Positions 18,196 to 27,202 of a stretch of DNA of 64,000 bases are shown in pieces. Made by a program: the position numbers and the translations under genes. The notes under the pieces were generated by a model. It made no database searches. It was given only the letters and a program-made list of their open reading frames with translations, and had not been told where the DNA came from. Numbering within the stretch: the stretch's first letter is position 1; every line of letters starts with the position of its first letter. This DNA is from JACCXG01 sp963785755 (GTDB lineage: Bacteria > Acidobacteriota > Vicinamibacteria > Vicinamibacterales > 2-12-FULL-66-21): NCBI GenBank assembly GCA_963785755.1, contig CAWAXG010000056.1, positions 62,001 to 126,000 on the forward strand, in the 5' to 3' direction.

Positions 18196-20448
18196 CTAGC
18201 GCATGCCGCCGGGCTGAGTGCCGGCGATGAACGCTTCAGAGATTGCGCCGGGAGTCTCGGCAGCGGCGGCGGTGCCGCTCCTGTCGACAGCGACAAAGAC
18301 GATGTTGCCCGGGGCATCGAACTTGGGGGGCTCTTTCCGGTCGCCAATCCACGCTTTCATCACGTCGATCCAGATCGGGAGAGCGCCGTCCGCGCCGGTC
18401 ACGTTGTGCGCGATCGGCTTTTTCTGATCCATGCCGATCCAGACGCCGATCGTGATGTCCGGGTCGAAGCCGATGAACCACGCGTCCGTATAGTCGTCGG
18501 TCGTGCCGGTCTTGCCGCCGATGGGCCAGTTGAGCGCGGCGGCTCTCGTCGCGGTCCCGCGCTGCACGACGCCACGGAGCAGACTGGTCATCACGAACGC
18601 CGTGTCGGCCCGGATGGCATCCTTGGGCTCCGGCCGATTCTCTTCGAGCACGTTGCCTTCACGGTCGCTGACCTTCTGGATCAGATAGGGCTTCATGTGG
18701 ACGCCCTGATTCGGGAAGACGGCGAAGGCACCGGTCATCTCGACGAGCGAGGATTCAGCCGCGCCCAACGCAACGGGCAAATACGGGGGAATCGGTGACT
18801 CGAGACCGAGACGCCGCGCATAGGCAATCACCTGACGTGGCCCCAACTGGTCCATCAGCCGGACCGCGGGAACGTTCCGCGAATCTTCGAGCGCGTGCCG
18901 CAGCGTGACGCCGCCTTCGAACTTGTGGTCGTAGTTCTGCGGTGAATACGGCGGCTGATTGGCCCCGGCGGGAAAGCTCACCGGCTCATCCATCAGGATC
19001 GAGACGGGCGTGTAGCCGCGATCGATCGCAGCGGTATAGACGATAGGCTTGAATGACGAACCGACTTGCCGCAGCGCCTGCGTCGCGCGGTTGAATTTGC
19101 TTCGCTCGAAGCTGTAGCCGCCGATCATCGCCTTCACCTGGCCGGTTCGGTTGTCGATTGCCAGAATCGCTCCTTCGACCGCCGGCGGCTGGTCCAGTGA
19201 AGCGGTGGCAACCTTGGTCGCCGCGTCGATCGTGAGGAGCCGGGCGTCGATGAGATCGCCCACTTTGACGAGTTGAGTCGCCACCGGCTTGCTCGTCCAG
19301 GCGAATCCCTTCTTGTCGATCGTGACCCGCAGCGTTCCGGCGCGTGCTTCAATCGCCGCCGCCTCGACGCTCCGCACGATCGCCGGGACAACGTCGCCCT
19401 CGCGCATCGCCCGGTCCCATCGCGAGAGACGGAAGCTGTCGATCTTGTGCCCCTCGGCGAGCACGTTGCGGCGCGGCGCGCGGTAGCCCCGGCGCTTGTC
19501 GATCCGCCGCAGGCCGTCTTCGAGCGCACGATTGGCGGCTTCCTGGAGTGGGATGTCGAGCGCGGTCTGAATGGACAGGCCGTTCTCGTACAACTGCTTC
19601 GCGCCGTAACGTGCCTCGAGCTCCTTCCGTACGTCTTCGACGAAATACGGCGCCAGGGACGGCTGTGCCGTTGGCTCGCCGCGGAGCACGATCGGGTTCT
19701 TCTTGGCCGCTTCGGCTTCCTGCACGCTGATGTAGCCGACGTCCGCCATGCGCGACAGCGTGTAATTGCGCCGCCGCAGCGCGGCGTCCATGTTCACATA
19801 CGGGCTCTGACGGACGTTGCCTTGAAGGATGCCGGCGATGAGGGCCGCCTCGTCGAGCGTCAAATCCTTCGCCGCTTTTCCGAAATACAGCCGGGACGCG
19901 GCCTGAACGCCGTAGACGCCGTGCCCGAAATACATCTGATTGCAGTAGAGCGTGAAGATCTCGTTCTTCGTGTAGCGCTTCTCGATCTGGATCGCGAGGA
20001 TGGCTTCCTTGATCTTCCGCTCCCAGGTTTTCTCGTCGGTGAGGAACAGCTTGCGCGTGAGCTGCTGGGTGAGCGTGCTTGCGCCGCCGGCCTTGCGCCG
20101 CTCGATGATGTCCTTCACGAGCGCGACGATGATTCGGGGAATGCTGAGGCCGAAGTGCTGCTCGAACGAATCGTCTTCCGCGGCGAGAATCGCCTGTTTC
20201 AGCATCGGCGAGATCGCTTCGTAGGAAATGACCTCGCGGCGCTGCACCGCGAATTCACCGACGATTTCGCCACGAGCGCCGTAAACGCGGGAGATCGTGC
20301 TCGGCGCGTAGTCGTCGAGCGCCGTGATCCTGGGCAGATCGCCCGCGTAGGCGAAGAACACGCCGGTCGCCAGGCCGAGCACGGCAGCAAACGTAAACAG
20401 GATGACGAGCCCTGCTCGGCGGGCGACCCGGACGATGTACCGCGCCAT
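18196..20448 (-). CDS. Penicillin-binding protein 1A (bifunctional transglycosylase/transpeptidase)
   Basis: Polymerises and cross-links peptidoglycan at the outer face of the inner membrane. The 750-residue protein has an N-terminal anchor (about 12-34) and a GT51 domain with catalytic glutamate E91 (AAEDDSFEQHFG) and GGASTLTQQLTRKLF. The transpeptidase domain has the SxxK nucleophile at S464 (GSSFKP), SRN at about 523 and KTGTT at 646. It appears intact. The gene shares its strand with the FecR/DUF6600 gene, which ends 12 bases before this start. Confidence 0.96.
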   Translation of the reverse strand: MARYIVRVARRAGLVILFTFAAVLGLATGVFFAYAGDLPRITALDDYAPSTISRVYGARGEIVGEFAVQRREVISYEAISPMLKQAILAAEDDSFEQHFGLSIPRIIVALVKDIIERRKAGGASTLTQQLTRKLFLTDEKTWERKIKEAILAIQIEKRYTKNEIFTLYCNQMYFGHGVYGVQAASRLYFGKAAKDLTLDEAALIAGILQGNVRQSPYVNMDAALRRRNYTLSRMADVGYISVQEAEAAKKNPIVLRGEPTAQPSLAPYFVEDVRKELEARYGAKQLYENGLSIQTALDIPLQEAANRALEDGLRRIDKRRGYRAPRRNVLAEGHKIDSFRLSRWDRAMREGDVVPAIVRSVEAAAIEARAGTLRVTIDKKGFAWTSKPVATQLVKVGDLIDARLLTIDAATKVATASLDQPPAVEGAILAIDNRTGQVKAMIGGYSFERSKFNRATQALRQVGSSFKPIVYTAAIDRGYTPVSILMDEPVSFPAGANQPPYSPQNYDHKFEGGVTLRHALEDSRNVPAVRLMDQLGPRQVIAYARRLGLESPIPPYLPVALGAAESSLVEMTGAFAVFPNQGVHMKPYLIQKVSDREGNVLEENRPEPKDAIRADTAFVMTSLLRGVVQRGTATRAAALNWPIGGKTGTTDDYTDAWFIGFDPDITIGVWIGMDQKKPIAHNVTGADGALPIWIDVMKAWIGDRKEPPKFDAPGNIVFVAVDRSGTAAAAETPGAISEAFIAGTQPGGMR

Positions 20449-20460
20449 ATGGTGGTTCTA

Positions 20461-22482
20461 TTATCTCCTGCGCTGCGCTCCCTGCCCTGAAGACTGCGAT
20501 TCGCCGGAACGCTGACGGGAACCCGCCGCTGAGCCTCGATCCCCGCGATCTCCGGAGGGACCCGATTGAGGCGGCGGCGCCGCGGACGGGGGAGGCCCGG
20601 ATGGACCTTGACGCTGTTCGGGCGCCGACCGGTACGACGGCGCCGGCGGAGCCGAGGGCGCTGGATCGCTCCGCGGGACGGCCCGCATCCGAGACCCGGC
20701 GTCGCCATCAGGGGCGCGCCGATATCCGGGGCTCGATCGATACGCGCCCGGATCCGCCGCCGGTCGGGATGGCTGCTCCACCGAGGGCGCCGGATAGGCC
20801 GGCGCGCGCTCCTGTCTCATCCGCGCGCGCTCGCTCGGGGCGGCCTGCGGATCGATCGGTGCCGCGTCAGATGGCTGTCGAACGCGGGGAACTGCTCTCA
20901 CCGCGCCGTAAGGCGCTGCGGTGACGGGCCGATCGCCCGGTGCTTCACTCGGACGCCGGGCCTCCGGCGCGCGGCGGTACTCGCGTGGCACGACCGTCTG
21001 GTTCTCGGTCGCGCTCCCGCTAGGAGTCGGACTTCCACGATATGCAGGCACCCCCGCGGCAGGAGCGGTGCGATCGCGAGAGACCGCACGCTCACCGGTT
21101 GGCCGATCGATTCGCGATCCGGACTCCGTCGTCTGCGGCGGGGCAGCGGATGGGACTCGCGATGGACGCGAGGCGGAGGGCAGCCGTCGCTCGGTGTCGA
21201 GAGAACCACGATCGCCGCTGATCCTTGGCGTTACGGCGCCTGACGCGGTTGAGAACGCCCCAGGCGCGCTGCCACGTGGTACGGCATATCGTCCCGCCGT
21301 ACGGATTGGCGAGGAACGGCCGACGGCAAGCCGGGCGTCGGGAGCGGTGTCCCTCACGACGAACGTGCTGCGGGTCCGCTGAGCAACCGGTACCGAGTTG
21401 ATGGTCCGGACGTTCACGTAGCTCGCGTTGAAATGGTGCCGCGGTACGACCGTCCACGCATGCCACGGGTTATAGCGGTGACCGCCGTACACGTTGACGT
21501 TCACGAGGTTATAAACAGGCCGGTTGTTCCACCCGAGCGGACACCAGCTCACGTAGTTGGGCGCGTAAGCCCACGAGACCCAGGCCGGTCCCCAATGGCG
21601 TCCGGGAATCCAGAACCATGAGCCTGCCGAGATCCCCCAGCGCCCATAGTGATGCGTCGGCCAACCCCAGGGATCGCCTGCGATCCATGTCCAGCCGTAG
21701 GGACGCAGGCTCATCCACCGGCCGTAGTGATACGGCCGCCAGCCGACTCGGACACGCGGGTACCACACGTATCCGTACGCCTGCTCGTAGCGCCAGTCGC
21801 CATACGTGTCGAACGAGGACGCATAAGGGCGGACGTCATTCGGCAGGTACTGCGCTGACACGCCGATGCGCTGATCGCGCCGGGCTTCCGACCACCGATC
21901 GAATGAATCCCAGGCCGCGGAGTTGAAGACATATGGCGCCGAGGGTGCGGAGCCGGCGCGGGCGAACGTGCGCTCGCCCGCACGGATGAAGCTCCGTCCC
22001 TGCTCATTGACGAGCTCCGCCGCGCCGCGCAAAACCGCGAGCTCGACGTCGGCCTCGCGGAGCACGGCCACGCGGTACTCGCCGGGATCGTTGATCTGGA
22101 CCCACGCGGACGGAGCGTCGATTCGATATGACACGTCCCGCGCCCGTCCGGCGATCGCCAGGCGAATCCGCCCGTCGAGCATCCGAATCACATCGTCCGA
22201 CTGAAAATCGACGACGGTGTTGGCGTCGAGATGGAGGGCGCTCCCGTCGGCAAACAACACCTCGACGCGTCCGCCTTGGGTCCGGACGCGATCGCCCTCG
22301 AGCAGCGGCATCGACATGATCTCGGAATCGATGCGCCCGTCGCGTTCCAGGACGGCGGCGCCGTCGACGAAGGAGATGTGCGCGGGCGTTTCAATCGAGG
22401 GTGCAGTCTCCTGCGCACGCGCAGGTAACCCGGACAAACAGACCAGGGCCAGAACCAGGAGAGAAGCCGTGCGGCGGGCCAT
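20461..22482 (-). CDS. Exported FecR-domain / DUF6600 protein with low-complexity tail
   Basis: A 673-residue exported protein. ATG 22482 begins a clear signal peptide (ARRTASLLVLALVCLSGLPA, cleavage near ARAQ). An N-terminal FecR-like domain (VDGAAVLERDGRID, LEGDRVRTQGGRVEVLFADG, residues about 30-190) is followed by an aromatic DUF6600-type region rich in Trp and Tyr (YGDWRYEQAYGYVWYPRV, WTWIAGDPWGWPTHHYGRW). The tail, about 300 residues, is Pro/Arg/Ser/Ala rich and probably disordered. This architecture is common in Acidobacteriota. A cell-surface or periplasmic structural role is likely but unproven. FecR here is a domain name and does not imply iron regulation. Confidence 0.85.
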   Translation of the reverse strand: MARRTASLLVLALVCLSGLPARAQETAPSIETPAHISFVDGAAVLERDGRIDSEIMSMPLLEGDRVRTQGGRVEVLFADGSALHLDANTVVDFQSDDVIRMLDGRIRLAIAGRARDVSYRIDAPSAWVQINDPGEYRVAVLREADVELAVLRGAAELVNEQGRSFIRAGERTFARAGSAPSAPYVFNSAAWDSFDRWSEARRDQRIGVSAQYLPNDVRPYASSFDTYGDWRYEQAYGYVWYPRVRVGWRPYHYGRWMSLRPYGWTWIAGDPWGWPTHHYGRWGISAGSWFWIPGRHWGPAWVSWAYAPNYVSWCPLGWNNRPVYNLVNVNVYGGHRYNPWHAWTVVPRHHFNASYVNVRTINSVPVAQRTRSTFVVRDTAPDARLAVGRSSPIRTAGRYAVPRGSAPGAFSTASGAVTPRISGDRGSLDTERRLPSASRPSRVPSAAPPQTTESGSRIDRPTGERAVSRDRTAPAAGVPAYRGSPTPSGSATENQTVVPREYRRAPEARRPSEAPGDRPVTAAPYGAVRAVPRVRQPSDAAPIDPQAAPSERARMRQERAPAYPAPSVEQPSRPAADPGAYRSSPGYRRAPDGDAGSRMRAVPRSDPAPSAPPAPSYRSAPEQRQGPSGPPPSAAPPPQSGPSGDRGDRGSAAGSRQRSGESQSSGQGAQRRR

Positions 22483-22721
22483 GGGAGCCTCGGATTCCCG
22501 GAGCCCAAGTGCTCCGGAACTGCAGCGGCAGCCGCTGCGGCAGGGTGGCGACTCGAGTATATCACTGGTCTCAATCGCTCGGATTCTTTGACCCCATTCT
22601 CCGGTCACTGGGTGCCTGTCCGGGCGAGGAGCACGTCCTTTATGCCCCCCTTTTGCCCCGCAGTGACAACCGGGAGCCGGAACGCCGTGGCTGGCTCGTC
22701 TGCAGACGCGCCGCTAATTTA

Positions 22722-22770
22722 TTGACTGGATCTCTCAAGCCTTGACAGCGTCGCGCTGAGATTTTATGTT
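22722..22770 (+). promoter_or_regulatory. dnaK promoter with HspR-like (HAIR-type) palindromes
   Basis: TTGACA (22742-22747), a 17-base spacer and TATGTT (22765-22770) form a strong sigma-70-type promoter 60 bases before dnaK. Overlapping its -35 are half-sites TTGA (22722), TCAAG (22735-22739) and CTTGA (22741-22745), the last two a near-perfect palindrome with one central base. HspR operators (HAIR) are inverted CTTGAGT/ACTCAAG repeats, and HspR is encoded in this operon, so I infer autoregulation. The spacing differs from the consensus. The rest of the 22483-22829 gap shows no gene. Confidence 0.65.
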
Positions 22771-22829
22771 AGTGATGTTGTTAGGTATGGCTGCCTCCAG
22801 GAAGGCGGCAAGACGCGAGGGACGACACA

Positions 22830-24749
22830 ATGAGCAAGATTATCGGGATCGATCTCGGGACGACCAATTCCGTCGTGGCGGTGATGGAGGGCGGCGAGCC
22901 GGTCGTCATCACGAACCCGGAGGGCAGCCGGATCACGCCGTCGGTCGTGGGCTTCACGAAGTCCGGAGAGCGGCTGGTCGGACAGGTGGCCAAGCGGCAG
23001 GCGGTCACCAACCCCGAGAACACGGTCTTTTCGATCAAGCGCTTCATGGGGCGCAAGTTCGACGAAGTGAACGAGGAAATGAAGATGGTCCCCTACTCGG
23101 TCGAGCGCGCCAACAACGGCGATGTGCGCGTGAAGGCTGGGGACAAGGAATATCCGCCGCCCGAGATCTCCGCCATGATTCTGCAGAAACTGAAGCAGGC
23201 GGCGGAGGAGTATCTCGGCCAGTCGGTCACCAAGGCGGTGATCACCGTGCCGGCGTACTTCAATGACGCGCAGCGCCAGGCGACCAAGGACGCGGGGCAG
23301 ATCGCCGGCCTCGAAGTCATGCGCATCGTCAACGAGCCGACGGCCGCGGCGCTGGCGTATGGCCTCGACAAGAAGAAGGACGAGACGATCGCCGTCTACG
23401 ACTTCGGCGGCGGCACGTTCGACATCTCGATTCTCGAGGTCGGAGAGGGGGTCGTCGAGGTCAAGGCGACCAACGGTGATACCCACCTCGGCGGCGACAA
23501 CCTCGATCAGCGGGTGATCGACTGGATCATCTCGGAGTTCAAGAAGCAGGAAGGGATCGATCTCGGGAAGGACCGGATGGCGCTCCAGCGCCTGAAGGAA
23601 GCCGCGGAGAAGGCCAAGATGGAGCTCTCCACGGTCATGGAAACCGACATCAACCTGCCGTTCATCACGGCGGATCAGACCGGCCCGAAGCACCTGCAGC
23701 TGAGGCTGACCCGCGCGAAGTTCGAGCAGCTCGTCGAGGATCTGCTGACCCGAACGGTAGGCCCGACCAAGCAGGCCCTGTCGGACGCCGGGGTCGACGC
23801 GTCGAAGATCGACGAAGTCGTCCTGGTCGGCGGATCCACGCGTATCCCCCGCGTGCAGGCCATCGTCAGAGAGCTGTTCGGCAAGGATCCGCACAAGGGC
23901 GTCAACCCCGATGAAGTGGTGGCGGTCGGCGCCGCGATTCAGGCGGGTGTGCTCGCCGGGGAGGTCAAGGACCTGCTCCTGCTCGACGTGACGCCGTTGT
24001 CGCTCGGCATCGAAACGCTCGGCGGCGTGATGACCACGCTGATACCGAGGAACACGACGATTCCGACGCGCAAGAGCGAAACGTTCTCGACCGCGGCGGA
24101 CAACCAGACGAGCGTCGAGGTGCACGTCCTGCAGGGCGAGCGGCCGATGGCGCGGGACAACCGCCCGCTCGGACGCTTCCATCTTACCGGTCTGCCGCCG
24201 GCGCCTCGTGGCGTTCCCCAGATCGAGGTCACGTTCGACATCGACGCCAACGGCATCGTGAACGTGTCGGCGAAGGACATGGCGACGCAGAAGGAGCAGA
24301 AGATCACGATCACGGCCTCGAGCGGTCTCACGAAGGATGAGGTCGACCGCATGATGAAAGAGGCGGAGTCGCATGCGGAAGACGATCGCAAGCGCAAGGA
24401 GGAAATCGAAACCCGCAACCAGGCGGACCAGGCGGCCTACGCCGCCGAGCGCATGGTGAAAGACAGCGGCGACAAACTGCCGTCGGCGGATCGCGCCGCG
24501 ATTGAATCGGCGATCGAGGACCTCAAGAAGGCGATCGAGCGCAACGACACCACCGAGATGAAGCGGGCCATGGAGAAGCTGAACGTGGCGCAGCACAAGG
24601 CGGCCGAGGCGATGTACCGGTCGACGAGCGCGACCGGCGCACCCGGCGGTGGGTCGGACGCCGCGGGCGGTTCGACCGGCGGCGCGCCTGGTCCGGACGC
24701 CGCCGGCGACGTGATCGACGCGGAAGTGGTCGAGGACGAAAAGAAGTAG
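22830..24749 (+). CDS. dnaK: Chaperone DnaK (Hsp70)
   Basis: ATP-dependent chaperone of the cytoplasm. The 639-residue protein is full length: nucleotide-binding domain with IIGIDLGTTNSVVAVMEGG, NDAQRQATKDAGQIAGLEV, IAVYDFGGGTFDISILEVG and VLVGGSTRIPRVQ, substrate-binding domain with LLLDVTPLSLGIETLGGVMT, and a helical lid ending in a Gly/Ala linker and the acidic tail VIDAEVVEDEKK. First gene of the dnaK-dnaJ-hspR operon. grpE is not in the window. Confidence 0.98.
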   Translation: MSKIIGIDLGTTNSVVAVMEGGEPVVITNPEGSRITPSVVGFTKSGERLVGQVAKRQAVTNPENTVFSIKRFMGRKFDEVNEEMKMVPYSVERANNGDVRVKAGDKEYPPPEISAMILQKLKQAAEEYLGQSVTKAVITVPAYFNDAQRQATKDAGQIAGLEVMRIVNEPTAAALAYGLDKKKDETIAVYDFGGGTFDISILEVGEGVVEVKATNGDTHLGGDNLDQRVIDWIISEFKKQEGIDLGKDRMALQRLKEAAEKAKMELSTVMETDINLPFITADQTGPKHLQLRLTRAKFEQLVEDLLTRTVGPTKQALSDAGVDASKIDEVVLVGGSTRIPRVQAIVRELFGKDPHKGVNPDEVVAVGAAIQAGVLAGEVKDLLLLDVTPLSLGIETLGGVMTTLIPRNTTIPTRKSETFSTAADNQTSVEVHVLQGERPMARDNRPLGRFHLTGLPPAPRGVPQIEVTFDIDANGIVNVSAKDMATQKEQKITITASSGLTKDEVDRMMKEAESHAEDDRKRKEEIETRNQADQAAYAAERMVKDSGDKLPSADRAAIESAIEDLKKAIERNDTTEMKRAMEKLNVAQHKAAEAMYRSTSATGAPGGGSDAAGGSTGGAPGPDAAGDVIDAEVVEDEKK

Positions 24750-24758
24750 CGGACGGCG

Positions 24759-25850
24759 ATGGATCTGTACGCACTTCTCGGTCTCGGGCAGGGTGCGAGC
24801 GACGCCGACATCAAGCGGGCGTACCGCCGGCTCGCTCGACGCTACCATCCGGGCATCAACCCGGGGGATCGAGCGGCGGAGGCGATGTTCCATCGCATCA
24901 CGGAAGCGTACGAAACGCTGGTCGATCCTGCGCGCCGCCAGCACTACGACTCGACTGGCAAGGGCGGCAGCGCGCCGCCCGCGGCGACGCAGTCGTTCGA
25001 GTTCGCCGGGTTCGACTTCTCCGTGTCGGCCCACGGAGCGCAGGCGGCGACGTTCACCGAGCTCTTCGCTGAAGTGTTGCACCCGGTTGGTCCTGGGGAT
25101 CGCGGCCGGCCGGAGCCGGGCGCCGATCTCCACGCGACGCTGACGGTCTCGTTTCTGGATGCCGTGCGCGGCGTCCAGCGTCAGGTCGTGAGCACGCGGC
25201 AGGAGGTCTGTCCTGCCTGCCATGGCAGCGGTCACGTGAAGACCGCCGAAGCGCGGTGCTCGCACTGCCACGCGACCGGACACGTGCGCTGGGCACGCGG
25301 GCACATGGTCTTTGCGAAGCCGTGTGCCGCGTGTGGCGGGACCGGCCGGCTGGGGCAGCAGCGATGCGCCGTCTGTGCGGCTCAGGGGCGCGTGGTGCGG
25401 AGCGAAGCGGTGCCGGTCTTCGTCCCGCCCGGCACCGCGGATGGTACGCGGCTCCGCATCGCCGAACACGGGCACGCCGGCAGGCATGGCGGCCGTACCG
25501 GCGACCTGTACGTGACGGTGCAGGTCGTGCCGCATCCGCTCTTCCGCCGCGAGGGTGACGATCTGATCATGCAGGTGCCGCTCGCGGTGCACGAAGCGGT
25601 GCTCGGTGCTCGAATCGAGCTGCCGACGATCGATGGCCCGGTGAAGCTCCGCATTCCTCCCGGGACTCAAGCGGGCCGCCGCCTTCGCGTCAGCGGCCGT
25701 GGCTGCCCGGCGGCGACCGGGGAACGCGGCGACCTGATCGTGGAAGTCCAGCTGGTCCTGCCGGAGATCGTCGACGAGCGCTCGAAGGAGCTGATGCGCG
25801 AATTCGGACGCATCAACGCGGAGGATGTCAGGAAGGAACTGAGGCTGTGA
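24759..25850 (+). CDS. dnaJ: DnaJ-family co-chaperone with HPG in place of HPD
   Basis: A 363-residue J-protein. J domain: residues 1-70 (DLYALLGLGQGASDADIKRA, RRYHPGINPGD). The zinc domain has four CxxCxGxG-type repeats: CPACHGSG, CSHCHATG, CAACGGTG and the weak CAVCAAQG. Two C-terminal beta domains follow. The G/F linker is very short. The invariant HPD tripeptide that triggers DnaK ATPase reads HPG (codons CAT CCG GGC, residues 30-32). One base (GAC to GGC) separates the two, so a sequence error is possible. The stop overlaps the GTG start of hspR. Confidence 0.92.
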   Translation: MDLYALLGLGQGASDADIKRAYRRLARRYHPGINPGDRAAEAMFHRITEAYETLVDPARRQHYDSTGKGGSAPPAATQSFEFAGFDFSVSAHGAQAATFTELFAEVLHPVGPGDRGRPEPGADLHATLTVSFLDAVRGVQRQVVSTRQEVCPACHGSGHVKTAEARCSHCHATGHVRWARGHMVFAKPCAACGGTGRLGQQRCAVCAAQGRVVRSEAVPVFVPPGTADGTRLRIAEHGHAGRHGGRTGDLYVTVQVVPHPLFRREGDDLIMQVPLAVHEAVLGARIELPTIDGPVKLRIPPGTQAGRRLRVSGRGCPAATGERGDLIVEVQLVLPEIVDERSKELMREFGRINAEDVRKELRL

Positions 25851-26278
25851 GCGTGGCTAAGCGCAGCGGCAAGGCGTATTACATGATCAGCGCGGTGGCG
25901 CAGAAGTACAACATCCACCCGCAGACGCTGCGGCTGTACGAACGCGAGGGCCTGCTGAAGCCGTCGCGGACCGAAGGCAATACCCGTCTCTACTCGGAAG
26001 AGGATCTCGAGCAGCTCGAGACCATTCTCTCGTTGACCCGTGACCTCGGGGTCAACCTCGCGGGGGTGGAGATCATCCTCAACATGCGCCGCAAGATCGA
26101 GGCGATGCAGCACGAGGTCAACGAGTTCATGGACTACGTGAAGGGCGAGCTGACGCGCGGCATCGGCGACTGGGAACAGCGTCTCAGTACGGCGATGGTC
26201 AAGTCGTCTCCGACCGATCTCGTCAGAAGCACGCCGCAGACCACGACCACCACCTCACTGCACGAAGAAACCAAGTAG
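25847..26278 (+). CDS. hspR: HspR-type MerR-family heat-shock repressor
   Basis: A 143-residue DNA-binding repressor. The MerR winged helix occupies residues 12-80: YYMISAVAQKYNIHPQTLRL, YEREGLLKPSRTEGNTRLYS and EEDLEQLETILSLTRDLGVN. A helical C-terminal part follows (MRRKIEAMQHEVNEFMDY). In actinobacteria HspR uses DnaK as co-repressor and controls dnaK operons (family knowledge). Its place directly behind dnaK and dnaJ with a 4-base overlap supports that identity over other MerR proteins. Confidence 0.9.
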   Translation: MSVAKRSGKAYYMISAVAQKYNIHPQTLRLYEREGLLKPSRTEGNTRLYSEEDLEQLETILSLTRDLGVNLAGVEIILNMRRKIEAMQHEVNEFMDYVKGELTRGIGDWEQRLSTAMVKSSPTDLVRSTPQTTTTTSLHEETK

Positions 26279-26299
26279 GCAGGGGCGTACAATGGACCG

Positions 26300-27163
26300 A
26301 TGCGCAGAGGCACCGGCGCGGGGTCAGAGTCCGATGCGCTGCAGGCCTATCTCCGCGCGATCTCGAAGCTGCCGCGGCTGACCCCGGACGGGGAGCGCGA
26401 GCTTGGCCGCCGCATCCAGCGCGACGGCGATCAGAACGCGCTCCGGGGACTCGTCGAAGGCAATCTCCGGTTCGTCGTCAGCTACGCCAAGCGGTACCGC
26501 GGCCTCGGCGTCTCCTTCCTCGATCTCATCCACGAAGGCAATCTCGGGCTGATGGAAGCGGCGCGCCGGTTCGATCCGGAGCGCAACGTCAAGTTCATCA
26601 CCTACGCGGTCTGGTGGATCCGTCAGGCGCTGACCCACGCGCTGTCGATGCAGACGCGGGCGTTCTCCGTGCCGCAGAAGCTCTCCGGCGCGGCCGCCCG
26701 GCTCAATCGGGAAGTCGCGGAGCTGACCGATCAGCTCGAGCGCACGCCGACCTCGAGCGAGATCGCGGCGGACATGGACATGACCGAAGCGGATGTCGCC
26801 GCGCTGCTGCAGTTCGGCGCCCGCGACGTTTCGCTGAGCGATCGGCCAGGCGGCGACGGAGAAGAGGCGGGGCCGGAGCTCGGCGATCTGATCGAATCCG
26901 CCGCGCCGACGTTCGAAGCCGATCTCGTCCGCCAGTCGCTGGTCGAGCGGGTCAGGGCCGCGCTCACCGAGCTCGACGAGAAAGAGCGCGAAATCGTGTC
27001 GCTGCGCTTCGGCCTCGATCGCGACGGCGAGATGCGGACGCTGCAGGAGATCGGCGACGCGCTCAATCTCTCCCGCGAACGGATTCGTCAGATCGAAGCG
27101 CGTGCGAAAGAAAAGCTGCGACGCTCGAAGCGCGCGAACGAGTTGAGAAGTTATTTGAACTGA
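26300..27163 (+). CDS. RNA polymerase sigma factor, sigma-70 family (group 2-like)
   Basis: A 287-residue sigma factor. It has region 1.2 (DALQAYLRAISKLPRLTPDG), region 2 with LVEGNLRFVVSYAKRY, GNLGLMEAARRFDPERN and KFITYAVWWIRQALTHAL, region 3, and region 4 with LDEKEREIVSLRFGLD and LNLSRERIRQIEARAKEKL. It lacks region 1.1 and is too short for the housekeeping factor. The gene follows hspR by 21 bases, so it may be a stress or alternative sigma factor co-expressed with the chaperones. That role is inference. Confidence 0.88.
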   Translation: MRRGTGAGSESDALQAYLRAISKLPRLTPDGERELGRRIQRDGDQNALRGLVEGNLRFVVSYAKRYRGLGVSFLDLIHEGNLGLMEAARRFDPERNVKFITYAVWWIRQALTHALSMQTRAFSVPQKLSGAAARLNREVAELTDQLERTPTSSEIAADMDMTEADVAALLQFGARDVSLSDRPGGDGEEAGPELGDLIESAAPTFEADLVRQSLVERVRAALTELDEKEREIVSLRFGLDRDGEMRTLQEIGDALNLSRERIRQIEARAKEKLRRSKRANELRSYLN

Positions 27164-27202
27164 CGGCCGCCGCGCCGTTACAATCAACGGTCTCACCGAA
27201 TC

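Noticed and set aside
22722..22770. CIRCE element or sigma-32 promoter at dnaK
   Set aside because: No TTAGCACTC-N9-GAGTGCTAA and no CCCCAT-type -10; the sigma-70 hexamers with 17-base spacing fit better.
22764..25670. A 968-residue open frame antisense to dnaK and dnaJ
   Set aside because: GC-rich codon bias keeps the antisense frame open. dnaK and dnaJ on the + strand have full motifs, and the antisense product is Arg/His/Asp-rich with no domain.
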